From contig CAAFXE010000101.1 in NCBI GenBank assembly GCA_900766915.1, positions 1 through 51,751 on the forward strand: a DNA stretch of 51,751 nucleotides, written 5' to 3'. The number at the start of each line of letters is the position of its first letter. Positions within the stretch are counted from its first letter, which is position 1. Both the position numbers and the translations under genes were made by a program. The stretch comes from Lachnospiraceae bacterium. Lineage in GTDB: Bacteria; Bacillota; Clostridia; Lachnospirales; Lachnospiraceae. This document shows, piece after piece, positions 34,808 to 43,498 of the stretch. The notes under the pieces are model-generated. The model ran no database searches. It saw only the letters and a list, made by a program, of their open reading frames with translations, and had not been told where the DNA came from.

Positions 34808-35971
34808 TTATGGAAGTAAAATAATTTCTCCGGCCTGAATGTAATCTCCGTTGGAAATGTCATTTAAGGTACAGATATCCCGGATCCTTTCGTCTGTTCC
34901 GTAGAATTTCCTGCTGATAGCAGCAAGGGTATCACCGGGCTGTACCTCATAGCTTTCATAAGACACCTGAGCACTTACTTCTTCCGTCTTAAGTTCCTGT
35001 ATTTCTTCTGTCCTTACTTCTTCTGCCGCTTCCTCCTGCTGTTGTTCAACATCCTCCTCTTCCGTCACCGGCAGCTCTTCTGTGGGATCAGACACAGGTT
35101 CTTGCGGTGTTACTTCCTCCTCCACATTTCCCGGAAGTTCCTCGATGATCACCTCATCAGAAGCTGCCTGGGCAACCTCCGCAGAAGATTTCTCCACCTG
35201 TCTTTGAAAAAGCTTTTCCGGTTCCACCCGGTTTCTTAAACTGACTGCTCCTACAAAAAGCACCAGGACGGCAGTCACCTTCACTCCATAGGAAACTGCT
35301 TTTTGTCTGCGCTTTATGCTCTGCTCCTTTTTCTCCTTTAAGATTTTACGGAAATTTTCCATAGCCACATCCGGCTTTTCCCCGGAAGACATCTCTTTTT
35401 CCTCCCCTTTCTTACTTAAGATATATTCCCGCATAGGATCATTTTTTTCATAATAGATATAATACCCGCTTTGCTTTGCAAATCGATTTCCGTCAAATCC
35501 AAAGAAACAGGTTTCACCCTCTGACGTATCCCGCATAAAGAGCACCTTGTCCGCACCAGAGAAATAAGTCCTGTGGGTTTCTTCCACCACAGGCAGCTTT
35601 CCCTTCACAAATTCCGAACAGCACAGGTACCAGCCCATGATCTCCTGTCCCGGAAAGTAATTTTCACACTGTCTGTAGATCTCGCTCCATAATTTCTCAG
35701 AAAACAGATATTTTCCCTGTCTTTCCTCTATCTCATCTACAGCCACAGCACCGGTAATGTAAAGATGTCTTTTGCCGCTGCTTCGCTTACTGTTTCCCAG
35801 AAGAATCGCAAAGCTTCCTTCATACTGGCCAAGATAAGTATGTACATAATCTTCCATAAAGATTTTTTTATATTCTCCCGGTTCTCCAATCTGTCTTACA
35901 TTTTTCGGCTCTGTAAGGGTCTCCTTCCCGACAGATGTTTCCTCCTCTTCGTTATAAATCAGCTCTATCAT
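34808..35971 (-). CDS. Membrane protein with C-terminal LysM domain
   Basis: A 387-aa protein. Residues 1-185 form a domain I do not recognise (EDYVHTYLGQYEGSFAILLG start). A basic stretch RRQKAVSYGVK precedes a single membrane helix (about 230-247). A long Glu/Gln/Pro/Val-rich linker (265-335) follows, then a LysM module (YEVQPGDTLAAISRKFYG...ILLP, about 342-387) that binds peptidoglycan. The topology suggests an intracellular N-domain connected through the membrane to the wall. GGGAGGA precedes ATG. It lies 26 bp before the DUF5711-type gene. The 240-bp gap upstream has only a terminator and the small palindrome AAGCAAAATTTGCTT near 36038-36052. Confidence 0.82.
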   Translation of the reverse strand: MIELIYNEEEETSVGKETLTEPKNVRQIGEPGEYKKIFMEDYVHTYLGQYEGSFAILLGNSKRSSGKRHLYITGAVAVDEIEERQGKYLFSEKLWSEIYRQCENYFPGQEIMGWYLCCSEFVKGKLPVVEETHRTYFSGADKVLFMRDTSEGETCFFGFDGNRFAKQSGYYIYYEKNDPMREYILSKKGEEKEMSSGEKPDVAMENFRKILKEKKEQSIKRRQKAVSYGVKVTAVLVLFVGAVSLRNRVEPEKLFQRQVEKSSAEVAQAASDEVIIEELPGNVEEEVTPQEPVSDPTEELPVTEEEDVEQQQEEAAEEVRTEEIQELKTEEVSAQVSYESYEVQPGDTLAAISRKFYGTDERIRDICTLNDISNGDYIQAGEIILLP

Positions 35972-36173
35972 GATTCCTGTTTCCTCCCTTCGCCAATTCC
36001 TATCTGTTCAGTGCCTTCCGGATACGGGCAAAAATCCAAGCAAAATTTGCTTCGTAAATGGATTTCTGCTGTTTTTCTATACTAGCACGCACAAAATGTA
36101 AAATTTGTAGGAGTCTGTCGATGTTTTCGCAAAACAAAAAACAGGCTATCACTGCCAATCTCTTTGCCGGTAC

Positions 36174-36213
36174 AAAAAAAGTGCGGCAGAATTTTCATCC
36201 GCCGCATTTTTTT
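36174..36213. terminator. Terminator after recR
   Basis: TGCGGC (36182-36187) pairs with GCCGCA (36201-36206); runs of seven A before and seven T after allow termination in both directions. It immediately follows the recR stop codon. Confidence 0.88.
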
Positions 36214-36808
36214 ATAACTCTGTTCGTCCTTCCAGGGCACGAAGCAACGTAACCTCGTCGATGTATTCCAGGTCACCGCCTACAGGTACCCCGCTGGCAA
36301 TCCTTGTGACCTTAATTCCTGTGGGCTTGATCAGCTTACTGATATACATGGCTGTGGTCTCCCCCTCCAGATTGGAGTTGGTAGCAATGATCACTTCCTC
36401 CACATCCTGCTGAAGTCTCAACATCAGTTCTTTTAACTTAATATCATTGGGACCAATTCCTAACATCGGTGAAATCGCACCATGAAGGACATGGTAAACA
36501 CCATCAAACTTTCCTGTCTTTTCATAAGCCGAAAGGTCTCTGGAATTTTCTACCACCATAATCACCTTATGGTTTCTTTTTTCATTTCTGCAGATGGGAC
36601 ACAGCTCCTCATCTGTTAAGGTAAAGCACTGACTGCAGTATCTTACATGCTCTCTTGCCTCTGTGATAGAATCTGCCAGCGCCATGGCACGGTCTTTTGG
36701 CATATTTAAAATATGAAATGCCAGCCTCTGTGCCGTTTTTCTTCCAATACCCGGTAAAGATGCCAACTGCTCCACCAGCTTGGTAATATAATTACTGTAG
36801 TATTCCAT
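36212..36808 (-). CDS. recR: Recombination protein RecR
   Basis: A 198-aa DNA-repair protein that loads RecA with RecF/RecO. HhH region LASLPGIGRKTAQRLAFH, four-Cys zinc site CSQCFTLTDEELCPIC, Toprim domain VVENSRDLSAYE...YHVLHG, and a C-terminal Walker-like segment. The start ATG overlaps the ybaB stop by one base (TAATG), showing coupling in the dnaX-ybaB-recR operon. Confidence 0.97.
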   Translation of the reverse strand: MEYYSNYITKLVEQLASLPGIGRKTAQRLAFHILNMPKDRAMALADSITEAREHVRYCSQCFTLTDEELCPICRNEKRNHKVIMVVENSRDLSAYEKTGKFDGVYHVLHGAISPMLGIGPNDIKLKELMLRLQQDVEEVIIATNSNLEGETTAMYISKLIKPTGIKVTRIASGVPVGGDLEYIDEVTLLRALEGRTEL

Positions 36809-37152
36809 TAGAATGGGAAGCCTCCCATACCGCCTGTCATTCTTGACATGGCAGCAGAGCTTGCTTCATCTGCTTTTTTCAGAGCGTCATTCACTGCAAC
36901 CATAATCAGATCTTCTAACATTTCCACGTCATCCGGATCTACTGCATCGGGATCTAATTTCACCTTTGTCAGAACCTTTTTACCGGTAACTGTCACTTCC
37001 ACTGCACCGCCTCCGGCTGTTGTCGAAAATTCTGACTCTTCTAATGCCTTCTGCTGCTCTTCCATCTGTTTTTGCATTTTCTGAGCCTGCTTCATCAGAT
37101 TGTTCATATTCATTCCGCCGCCCATTCCCGGGTATCCGCCTCTTTTTGCCAT
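36808..37152 (-). CDS. YbaB/EbfC-family nucleoid-associated protein
   Basis: A 114-aa DNA-binding protein with the family core MNNLMKQAQKMQKQMEEQQ, VEVTVTGKKVLTKVKLDPDAVDPDD and DLIMVAVNDALKKA. The N-terminus (KRGGYPGMGGGMN) and the C-terminus (MTGGMGGFPF) are Gly/Met-rich. It lies between dnaX (3 bp) and recR (1-bp overlap), the usual arrangement. Confidence 0.96.
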   Translation of the reverse strand: MAKRGGYPGMGGGMNMNNLMKQAQKMQKQMEEQQKALEESEFSTTAGGGAVEVTVTGKKVLTKVKLDPDAVDPDDVEMLEDLIMVAVNDALKKADEASSAAMSRMTGGMGGFPF

Positions 37153-37155
37153 TGT

Positions 37156-38721
37156 TTAATCCTCCTCAATTTGAATATCTGCATGGATCACTGTTTGAAT
37201 ATAATCCACATCTATTAAATTTTCCATGGCGCTTTTATCCTGCTCCAGGGAAATATAGTGAACAGAGACCTCTTTGCCAATTCTGTCGTAAATGACAGTC
37301 TCCAGTTCTTTTCTTAAATCCTCAGAATTTAAAAGATCTGCTGCCAGACTTTCTCTTAGCACGATCTGAAGCCCGCTGTCTCCATCCTGCCTGAAATCCT
37401 TATGTCCCATAAGATAGCTTTTGATCACCGGTGAGCATTCCCTGATCAGAGAATTCCATTCATGGATCACCTTTCTGATATCATCGGAACAGGCCTTCAC
37501 CCGGGGCATTTCCTTTACGGGTTCCGGTTCCTTTTGCTCCACCGCCATCACAGGGGACATCCTGACGCCTTCTTCTATGCGGCTCTCCAACACCTTAATA
37601 CGATCTAAGATAGAGTCGTAATTTGTTTCCATCTGTGGCCGGCACAGTTTGATCAGGGCCACCTCCACAAGAACTCTTTTCTGAGTCGAATATCTGATCT
37701 GACCGGATAGTTCAGAAAATACACGGATAAAACGCATCAGGGTATCAGGATCGATCATTTTTGATTCTTCCTTTAACTGATATAAATTCTCCGTAGATAC
37801 TTCCAGAAAGTCCTCCAGATGATCTGCACTTTGCACAAACATCAGGTTGCGAAGATACTGGATAAATTCATTCACAAACTGGGACAGCTCTCTTCCCTGC
37901 ATGACGATGCCTTCCACATCACCCATCACAGCGGAAACATCCCTCTTTATGATCTTTCTAAGGAGGCTACTGTACACATCTGTATCCAGTGCCCCAAGTA
38001 CCTCCAGGACGTTATCATAGGTCAGTTTTTTTCCTAAATAAAATGCAATACACTGATCAAGAAGGCTCAGTGCATCTCGCATGGAGCCATCCGCCGCTTT
38101 GGCAATATACCGAAGCGCCTTGTCCTCAACCTCCACTCCCTCCTGATCCATCAGCTCCCGCAGTCTCGCACAGATAGTCTCTGCTGTGATACGCTTAAAG
38201 TCATATCTTTGGCATCTGGAAAGAATTGTAATCGGAATTTTATGAGCCTCTGTGGTTGCCAGAATAAAAATGACATATTCCGGCGGCTCCTCCAGGGTCT
38301 TTAACAGTGCATTAAAAGCACCAATGGAAAGCATGTGAACCTCGTCTATAATATAGACCTTGTATTTTCCTTCCGTTGGTGAGTATGCGACATTTTCTCT
38401 GATCTCACGAATGTTATCCACTCCGTTGTTGGAAGCGGCATCGATTTCGATCACATTCATGGAAGTACCTGCTGCAATGGACTTACAAACAGAACATTTC
38501 CCACAGGGACTTCCATCAATGGGGCTTTCGCAGTTCACTGCCCTGGCAAAAATCTTGGCAATGGTCGTCTTTCCCGTACCTCTGGTACCACAGAAAAGAT
38601 ACGCATGACCGATGCGGTCTGCCTTAATCTGGTTTTGCAGGGTAGTTACAATGTGCTCCTGCCCCTTAACTTCCGAAAATTCCGCAGGGCGGAATTTTCG
38701 GTATAAGGCAACATATGACAT
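37156..38721 (-). CDS. dnaX: DNA polymerase III subunit gamma/tau
   Basis: A 521-aa clamp-loader ATPase. Walker A GTRGTGKTT (45-53), zinc cysteines C64, C73, C76 and C79, Walker B IIDEVHML, sensor 1 ATTEAHKIPITILSRCQRYDF. The C-terminal part (about 370-521) is the polymerase- and helicase-contacting region and is shorter than in E. coli tau. I see no clear slippery heptamer for a gamma form. It starts 3 bp after pfkA. Confidence 0.97.
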   Translation of the reverse strand: MSYVALYRKFRPAEFSEVKGQEHIVTTLQNQIKADRIGHAYLFCGTRGTGKTTIAKIFARAVNCESPIDGSPCGKCSVCKSIAAGTSMNVIEIDAASNNGVDNIREIRENVAYSPTEGKYKVYIIDEVHMLSIGAFNALLKTLEEPPEYVIFILATTEAHKIPITILSRCQRYDFKRITAETICARLRELMDQEGVEVEDKALRYIAKAADGSMRDALSLLDQCIAFYLGKKLTYDNVLEVLGALDTDVYSSLLRKIIKRDVSAVMGDVEGIVMQGRELSQFVNEFIQYLRNLMFVQSADHLEDFLEVSTENLYQLKEESKMIDPDTLMRFIRVFSELSGQIRYSTQKRVLVEVALIKLCRPQMETNYDSILDRIKVLESRIEEGVRMSPVMAVEQKEPEPVKEMPRVKACSDDIRKVIHEWNSLIRECSPVIKSYLMGHKDFRQDGDSGLQIVLRESLAADLLNSEDLRKELETVIYDRIGKEVSVHYISLEQDKSAMENLIDVDYIQTVIHADIQIEED

Positions 38722-38724
38722 AAT

Positions 38725-39798
38725 TTAATCTCCAAAGCTGATTCCTATCAGTTTTGCTTCTTTAATGATCTGGGAATCCGGATCCACAAATTTTAATTTT
38801 CCTGCTGATTCCTCCAGCGGGATTCTCTTTGTTTCATTATTTACAATACCAATCATGACGCCGAATTCTCCGTCAATGATGGACTGTGCACAGGCTGCTC
38901 CCAGTCTTGTAGAAAGCACGCGGTCATAAGGACAGGGACTTCCACCTCTCTGGGTATGTCCCGGAACAGTAACACGCACCTCAGAACCAAGACGTTTCGT
39001 AAGCTCGTCCGCGATTTCATAGGATACTGCCGGATACTGATAGGTTTCCATAAATTTCTTCAGTTCCTTTTTGGACATCTTTGCACGTTCCTTTGGAATC
39101 GCACCCTCTGCTACCGCCAGAATTGTAAAGCCTTTCTTGTTTTTATTACGTTTTTCAATGGCTTTGCAAACCTTATCAATATCATAAGGAATTTCCGGAA
39201 GAAGGATAATATCCGCACCGCCTGCAATTCCTGCATGAAGTGTCAGCTGACCAACCTTGTGACCCATAACTTCCACAATAAATACCCGTCCATGGGACGC
39301 TGCTGTAGTATGGATACAGTCAATGGCATCCGTAGCAATGTCAACTGCACTCTGGAAACCAAAGGTCATATCCGTTGCCCAGATATCATTATCGATGGTC
39401 TTTGGCATATGGATAACATTTAATCCCTCTTCTCTTAAAAGATTTGCAGTTTTCTGTGTTCCATTACCTCCAAGGATTACCAGACAGTCCAGACGAAGCT
39501 TGTAGTAATTTTGCTTCATGGCCTCCACTTTATCTAAGCCATTTTTATCCGGAATGCGCATCTCTTTAAAAGGTGCACGGGAACTTCCGATAATGGTTCC
39601 GCCCTTTGTTAAAATACCGGAAAAATCTTTTGGACCTAATAGTCTGTAATTTCCGTAAATGAGTCCTTTATATCCTTCTTCAAATCCGTAGATTTCTACT
39701 TCATCATAGAAGTTGCAGACTCCCTTTACAATACCTCTCATTGTGGCGTTCAATGCCTGACAATCGCCACCGCTTGTCAATAACCCAATACGTTTCAT
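38725..39798 (-). CDS. pfkA: 6-phosphofructokinase
   Basis: A 357-aa PFK. LLTSGGDCQALNA replaces the classical GGDAPGMNA. PKTIDND (132-138) keeps the catalytic Thr and Asp residues. Two positions differ from classical ATP-PFK: GGNGT (110-114) has Asn in place of the Asp of GGDGS, and MGHKVG replaces MGRHCG. Such changes occur in the group III/mixed ATP-PPi branch, so phosphoryl donor specificity is uncertain. It has its own promoter (39831-39859) and leads pfkA-dnaX-ybaB-recR. Confidence 0.92.
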   Translation of the reverse strand: MKRIGLLTSGGDCQALNATMRGIVKGVCNFYDEVEIYGFEEGYKGLIYGNYRLLGPKDFSGILTKGGTIIGSSRAPFKEMRIPDKNGLDKVEAMKQNYYKLRLDCLVILGGNGTQKTANLLREEGLNVIHMPKTIDNDIWATDMTFGFQSAVDIATDAIDCIHTTAASHGRVFIVEVMGHKVGQLTLHAGIAGGADIILLPEIPYDIDKVCKAIEKRNKNKKGFTILAVAEGAIPKERAKMSKKELKKFMETYQYPAVSYEIADELTKRLGSEVRVTVPGHTQRGGSPCPYDRVLSTRLGAACAQSIIDGEFGVMIGIVNNETKRIPLEESAGKLKFVDPDSQIIKEAKLIGISFGD

Positions 39799-39830
39799 TT
39801 CATCGCCTCCGCACGCAATATATATGTTAG

Positions 39831-39859
39831 ATTATATCCTATTTCTGAAACAAATCCAA
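39831..39859 (-). promoter_or_regulatory. Promoter of pfkA (and dnaX operon)
   Basis: Leftward TTGGAT (39854-39859) and TATAAT (39831-39836) are 17 bp apart, about 33 bp before the pfkA start. Confidence 0.75.
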
Positions 39860-39908
39860 GCATTTATTATTTTGTAAAAGAAAGATGAAAGAAAGAGCTT
39901 CCCGCCAT

Positions 39909-39942
39909 AACAAAAAATCCGGAAAAATATCCGGATTTCTCA
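39909..39942 (-). terminator. Second terminator after the SRP RNA
   Basis: Leftward AAATCCGGA pairs with TCCGGATTT around a short loop, followed by a T-rich run. It follows the RNA's own terminator and protects the pfkA promoter. Confidence 0.65.
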
Positions 39943-39953
39943 TCTTACATATA

Positions 39954-40145
39954 AAAAAAGCTTTGGCCTTTCACTGTGAACGTTACCCGGATCAGCCACT
40001 CGATTCGGGCACCCTCGCGGCACCCGGAAAGCTCTGCTTAGTGCTGCTACATTCCTGTCCTGACACGGTTCGCAGTTTTCCGTCGCGCAAGACCCAAATG
40101 TCATCGCAACCAACCTGGGGCGGCTTCACAGTGAACGCCTCAGCG
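39954..40145 (-). ncRNA. ffs: Signal recognition particle RNA
   Basis: The S-domain signature is clear: GTCAGG-ACAGGAATGTAGCAGC-ACTAAGC (leftward, about 40040-40070), matching the conserved asymmetric loop and tetraloop of SRP RNA helix 8. The flanking regions ACATTTGGGTCTTGCGC and TGCCGCGAGGGTGCCCGA follow the Bacillus large SRP RNA helix 5. The ends TTCACTGTGAA and TTCACAGTGAA pair perfectly. The mature RNA ends near 39965 and is followed by CTTTTTTT. With a promoter at 40152-40180 the RNA is only about 180 nt, and the Alu domain of the ~265-nt Bacillus RNA is not evident. The location between tadA and pfkA/dnaX matches the Firmicute gene order. Confidence 0.9.
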
Positions 40146-40148
40146 AAG

Positions 40149-40664
40149 CTAAGTATAACTGTTTTCCTGTTCTTTGTCAACCAACTGCTTCACTTTCTTT
40201 TTTTCCCGAAGTTCCCGAAAAAAGCCACTCATCAATGCACTGCACTCGTCCGTGAGAACACCATCTGTCAACTCCACCTGATGGTTAAATTCTTCCATCT
40301 GTAATAGATTGATGACAGAGCCGGCACAGCCTGCCTTGGCATTTCTGCTCCCCATAACGACCCGATCGATTCTGGCCTGTACAATCGCTCCCGCACACAT
40401 CTGACAGGGCTCTAAGGTTACATACATGGTACAGCCTTCCAGCCTCCAGTCTCCCAATACCTTCGCTGCCTTTTTGATAGCCAGAATCTCTGCATGGGAC
40501 AGGGTTGACTTATCAATATTTCGACGGTTATAGCCTCTGGCTATGATTTTTCCCTCATAAACAATGACGCAGCCTATGGGAGCTTCCTCTAATTTATAGG
40601 CTTTTTTTGCCTGCCCAAGTGCCGCTTTCATAAATTTTTCGTCTGTAGAAAGTACCTTTCGCAT
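40149..40664 (-). CDS. tadA: tRNA-specific adenosine deaminase
   Basis: A 171-aa zinc enzyme that converts A34 to inosine in tRNA-Arg(ACG). Zinc ligand and catalytic Glu lie in HAE (57-59); the other ligands are in PCQMC (C87, C90). APIGCVIVYEGKIIARGYN is standard. It starts 5 bp after ksgA. Its last codons contain the promoter of the SRP RNA. Confidence 0.96.
   Translation of the reverse strand: MRKVLSTDEKFMKAALGQAKKAYKLEEAPIGCVIVYEGKIIARGYNRRNIDKSTLSHAEILAIKKAAKVLGDWRLEGCTMYVTLEPCQMCAGAIVQARIDRVVMGSRNAKAGCAGSVINLLQMEEFNHQVELTDGVLTDECSALMSGFFRELREKKKVKQLVDKEQENSYT
40152..40180 (-). promoter_or_regulatory. SRP RNA promoter inside the tadA 3' end
   Basis: Leftward TTGACA (40175-40180) and TATACT (40152-40157) with a 17-bp spacer. 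TTGACA encodes part of QLVDKE in tadA, so promoter and coding sequence are superposed. The predicted start is near 40145. Confidence 0.82.
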
Positions 40665-40669
40665 CTGCC

Positions 40670-41554
40670 TTATTTTCCTTCCATCTCAAGAAAGATATCC
40701 GTAAGCTGTGCAAACTCTTTCAGGGTGAGTGCTTCTCCCCGGATACTTGGGGAAACTCCCAGCTTTTCAATGGCAGCTGCAATCTGTTCTTTGGAAAAAT
40801 TAAGCTCCGGACTGTTGTTCAATCCGTTGGCCAATGTTTTTCTTCTCTGATTAAAGGATGCACGAATGAGACGAAACATTAACTTTTCATCACCCACAGT
40901 TACCGGTGGTTTTTCATGCATGGTAAGCCGAATCACTGCGGAACCGATCTTTGGTCTTGGCATGAAGCAGTTCTGAGGAACATTTGCCACCAGATAAGGC
41001 TCTGCATAATACTGGACTGCCAAAGATAAAGCGCCATAATCCTTAGTTCCCGGACCCATGCGCATTCTGTCTGCTACTTCCTTCTGTACCATAACCGTAA
41101 TCGAATGAAGTGGTACATGATTTTCAAACAGTCCCATAATGATCGGGGTCGTAATATAATAAGGCAGGTTGGCAACAATTTTTACCGGTCTCCCCCCGTT
41201 CTTTTCTTCTGCCAGTTTGTTTAAATCTACTTTTAATACATCCTCATTGATAATAGTGACATTATCGTAAGCACTTAAGGTATCCTGTAGGATCGGAATG
41301 AGCATCTTGTCGATCTCTATGGCCACAACCTCTCTGGCTGCGCATGCCAGATACTGGGTCATGGTACCGATGCCGGGACCGATCTCTACCACCAGATCAT
41401 CCTTTGTAATCTCAGCAGCACTGATGATCTTGTCAAGTACATGGGTATCGATGAGGAAGTTTTGTCCAAACTTCTTCTGAAATGCAAACTCATATTTCTG
41501 AATTACTTCAATGGTCTTCTGGGGATTTCCTAAAAATGGGGTTTTATCGCTCAT
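40670..41554 (-). CDS. rsmA: 16S rRNA dimethyltransferase RsmA/KsgA
   Basis: About 294 aa; dimethylates A1518 and A1519 of 16S rRNA. AdoMet motif VVEIGPGIGTMTQYLA, catalytic NLPYYITTPI, and the RNA-binding FNQRRKTLANGL are present. ATG at 41554 (MSDKTPF) is chosen because it overlaps the tatD stop as ATGA and has AGGAG 8 bp before it; the frame extends two codons further. Confidence 0.96.
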   Translation of the reverse strand: MSDKTPFLGNPQKTIEVIQKYEFAFQKKFGQNFLIDTHVLDKIISAAEITKDDLVVEIGPGIGTMTQYLACAAREVVAIEIDKMLIPILQDTLSAYDNVTIINEDVLKVDLNKLAEEKNGGRPVKIVANLPYYITTPIIMGLFENHVPLHSITVMVQKEVADRMRMGPGTKDYGALSLAVQYYAEPYLVANVPQNCFMPRPKIGSAVIRLTMHEKPPVTVGDEKLMFRLIRASFNQRRKTLANGLNNSPELNFSKEQIAAAIEKLGVSPSIRGEALTLKEFAQLTDIFLEMEGK

Positions 41555-42330
41555 GAACATTCTCCTGTTATATTGTAAAGTCTTCTGCCGTTTTCATTGG
41601 TCATGCGAAGGACCTCTTCTACAGAAACATTTTTGATTTTTGCAAGCTCCTGTGCCACAGAAACGATCTTTGAAGAATCATTTCTCTTCCCACGGTCAGG
41701 AACCGGTGCCAGATAAGGACAATCCGTTTCCAAAACAATCTGGGAAAGTGGTGCATACTCTGCTACCTCTTTTAACTTTTTGGCATTTTTAAAGGTCAGT
41801 ACTCCGCCAATTCCCAGATAATATCCCATGGAAAGATATTCTCCTGCCTGCTCCACAGAATAAGAATAACAATGGATCACACCCTGTAATTCCAGTGGCT
41901 TTGCACCAATCATCATATCCAGTGTATCTTTCGCAGCCTCCCTGCTGTGTACAATGACAGGAAGCTTCCTTTCATGGGCAAGCTCCATCTGACGATAAAA
42001 CCATTCCTTCTGAAGCTCGTGTCCTTCCTTATCCCAATAATAGTCCAGTCCGATCTCTCCGATGGCTTTTACTTTTGGATGCATGGACAACTGCCGAAGT
42101 GCTTCAAAAGTTTCTTCATTCAGTTCCCCCACCTCGTCCGGGTGAACTCCTGCTGCGGCATAAATAAAGTCATAGGTTTCTGCCAACAGAATACTTCTTC
42201 TGGAGGATGCCATACTGGCTCCCACATTTACAATATACTCAACCCCTGCATCCTTCATCCCGGATAACAGGGTATCTCTATCCAGATCAAAAGCCTCATC
42301 ATCATAATGGGCATGGGTATCAAAAATCAT
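41551..42330 (-). CDS. tatD: TatD-family metal-dependent hydrolase (DNase)
   Basis: A 259-aa TIM-barrel metallohydrolase. Metal-binding HAH (DTHAHYDD, residues 4-11), the carboxylate in GEIGLDYYWD, VIVHSREA and LETDCPYLAP are all present. The start at 42330 has GAGGAGG 5 bp before it; the open frame extends 20 codons upstream without a ribosome site. It overlaps rsmA by 4 bp (ATGA). TatD acts as a 3'-5' exonuclease or deacylase-type enzyme in repair. Confidence 0.95.
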   Translation of the reverse strand: MIFDTHAHYDDEAFDLDRDTLLSGMKDAGVEYIVNVGASMASSRRSILLAETYDFIYAAAGVHPDEVGELNEETFEALRQLSMHPKVKAIGEIGLDYYWDKEGHELQKEWFYRQMELAHERKLPVIVHSREAAKDTLDMMIGAKPLELQGVIHCYSYSVEQAGEYLSMGYYLGIGGVLTFKNAKKLKEVAEYAPLSQIVLETDCPYLAPVPDRGKRNDSSKIVSVAQELAKIKNVSVEEVLRMTNENGRRLYNITGECS

Positions 42331-42346
42331 AATAGCCTCCTCATGT

Positions 42347-43498
42347 TTACAGGCTATTATAACATTCATACTCCACATCTGCAAATACAATGCGGTCTCC
42401 CGGGAAAATTTCCACTTCCATGCCAGGCTCCACTAATCTGCCATTTACAAAGGTTCCATTGGTAGAGCTTCTGTCAGATAAAAATAACCGCTCCTCCCTG
42501 AGCATAAAACGGCAGTGGATCCTGCTGACACTGTCTCTGCTGATCACTCCATCCACGGAATTTCTTTGTTTTCCTACCACAAATTCCTGCCCGGAAATAC
42601 AAAACTCGTCAAAGCCCGGAAGTAACGGGCGAAGTCTCCAGGCTCCGGAGGGCATATTACTTAAAAGAGTCGTTTCCTGATCTGGTGCATTTAATACTTG
42701 CGTATCCTGAAAAAATTCACTGGGCTGTATCGGAATCCTTTCATAAGCTTCCTGTGGAGGAGTTGAAATCTCCGGACCTTCTTCAGAAGGTTCTTCTTTT
42801 TTCAGAAAATACCCCAGAACCTTTCTTACAAATCCCTGCTTTTGCTTCTTCTCTTTCCCGGTGCTGCCACTGTGATAGGCACTTTCTTCCTGAACCAGAT
42901 TCGTGCTGTTTACCTCAAAAGGTTCTTCCCATACCGGCTCCAAAACTACCGGTTCTTTTTCTTCCTTCTGATGGCTTTTCAGTATTTCGGAAATGTGAAA
43001 ATCTCCCTTACAGGCTCTTTGATACAAATGATACGCAAGCTCCACTGCGTCCGTATCATGATAATCAAGATTTCCAAGAATCTCCTCCAGCATTTCCTGA
43101 AAAGAATGTAAAACAGGTTGTTCCTCCCAGGGGCAGTAGCAAAAATAGAAGTTTCCTTCTTTTCTATAAATATGTTCCAAATTTAAAACGATCCTGTCTG
43201 CATCCAGCATATAATCCTTCATCTGCCCCAACAACTGATCAATCGCTTCAAACAGTTCCAGAATGGTTTTAAAATTCAACTTCGCCCTGGATGCCATGTC
43301 CTTTAAGGTCTGCCGTGAGGATACATCATAATATAACTCCACTGTACCGTCCACCCGAAGAACATGAAGGGGCAGCAGCGTGGAAGGCTCGTTTTTCAGG
43401 ATCATCTCTATCTCGTATCCTTCTTCATAAACAGTTTCCTCACTGCTTAAGACCAGGTAGGTTTTATTGAGTTCTCTCTTTAACTGTTCCTTCATTGC
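42347..43498 (-). CDS. FHA-domain protein with N-terminal DUF6382-like region
   Basis: About 383 aa. The N-terminal half (1-165; YYDVSSRQTLKDMASRA, CYCPWEEQP) resembles the DUF6382 region found with FHA domains in clostridia (label from memory). A charged linker (165-285) follows, then an FHA domain (about 300-380: VVGKQRNSVDG, SRIHCRF, STNGTFVNG), which binds phosphothreonine. ATG at 43498 with AAGGGAG is chosen; it overlaps the preceding pseudopilin gene by 35 bp. As the last gene of the Tad operon it may link pilus assembly to Ser/Thr kinase signalling, but no kinase gene is in the window. Confidence 0.85.
   Translation of the reverse strand, partial: AMKEQLKRELNKTYLVLSSEETVYEEGYEIEMILKNEPSTLLPLHVLRVDGTVELYYDVSSRQTLKDMASRAKLNFKTILELFEAIDQLLGQMKDYMLDADRIVLNLEHIYRKEGNFYFCYCPWEEQPVLHSFQEMLEEILGNLDYHDTDAVELAYHLYQRACKGDFHISEILKSHQKEEKEPVVLEPVWEEPFEVNSTNLVQEESAYHSGSTGKEKKQKQGFVRKVLGYFLKKEEPSEEGPEISTPPQEAYERIPIQPSEFFQDTQVLNAPDQETTLLSNMPSGAWRLRPLLPGFDEFCISGQEFVVGKQRNSVDGVISRDSVSRIHCRFMLREERLFLSDRSSTNGTFVNGRLVEPGMEVEIFPGDRIVFADVEYECYNSL

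Noticed and set aside
37156..38721. Programmed frameshift in dnaX producing a gamma form
   Set aside because: No A-AAA-AAG type slippery site with a following hairpin was evident.
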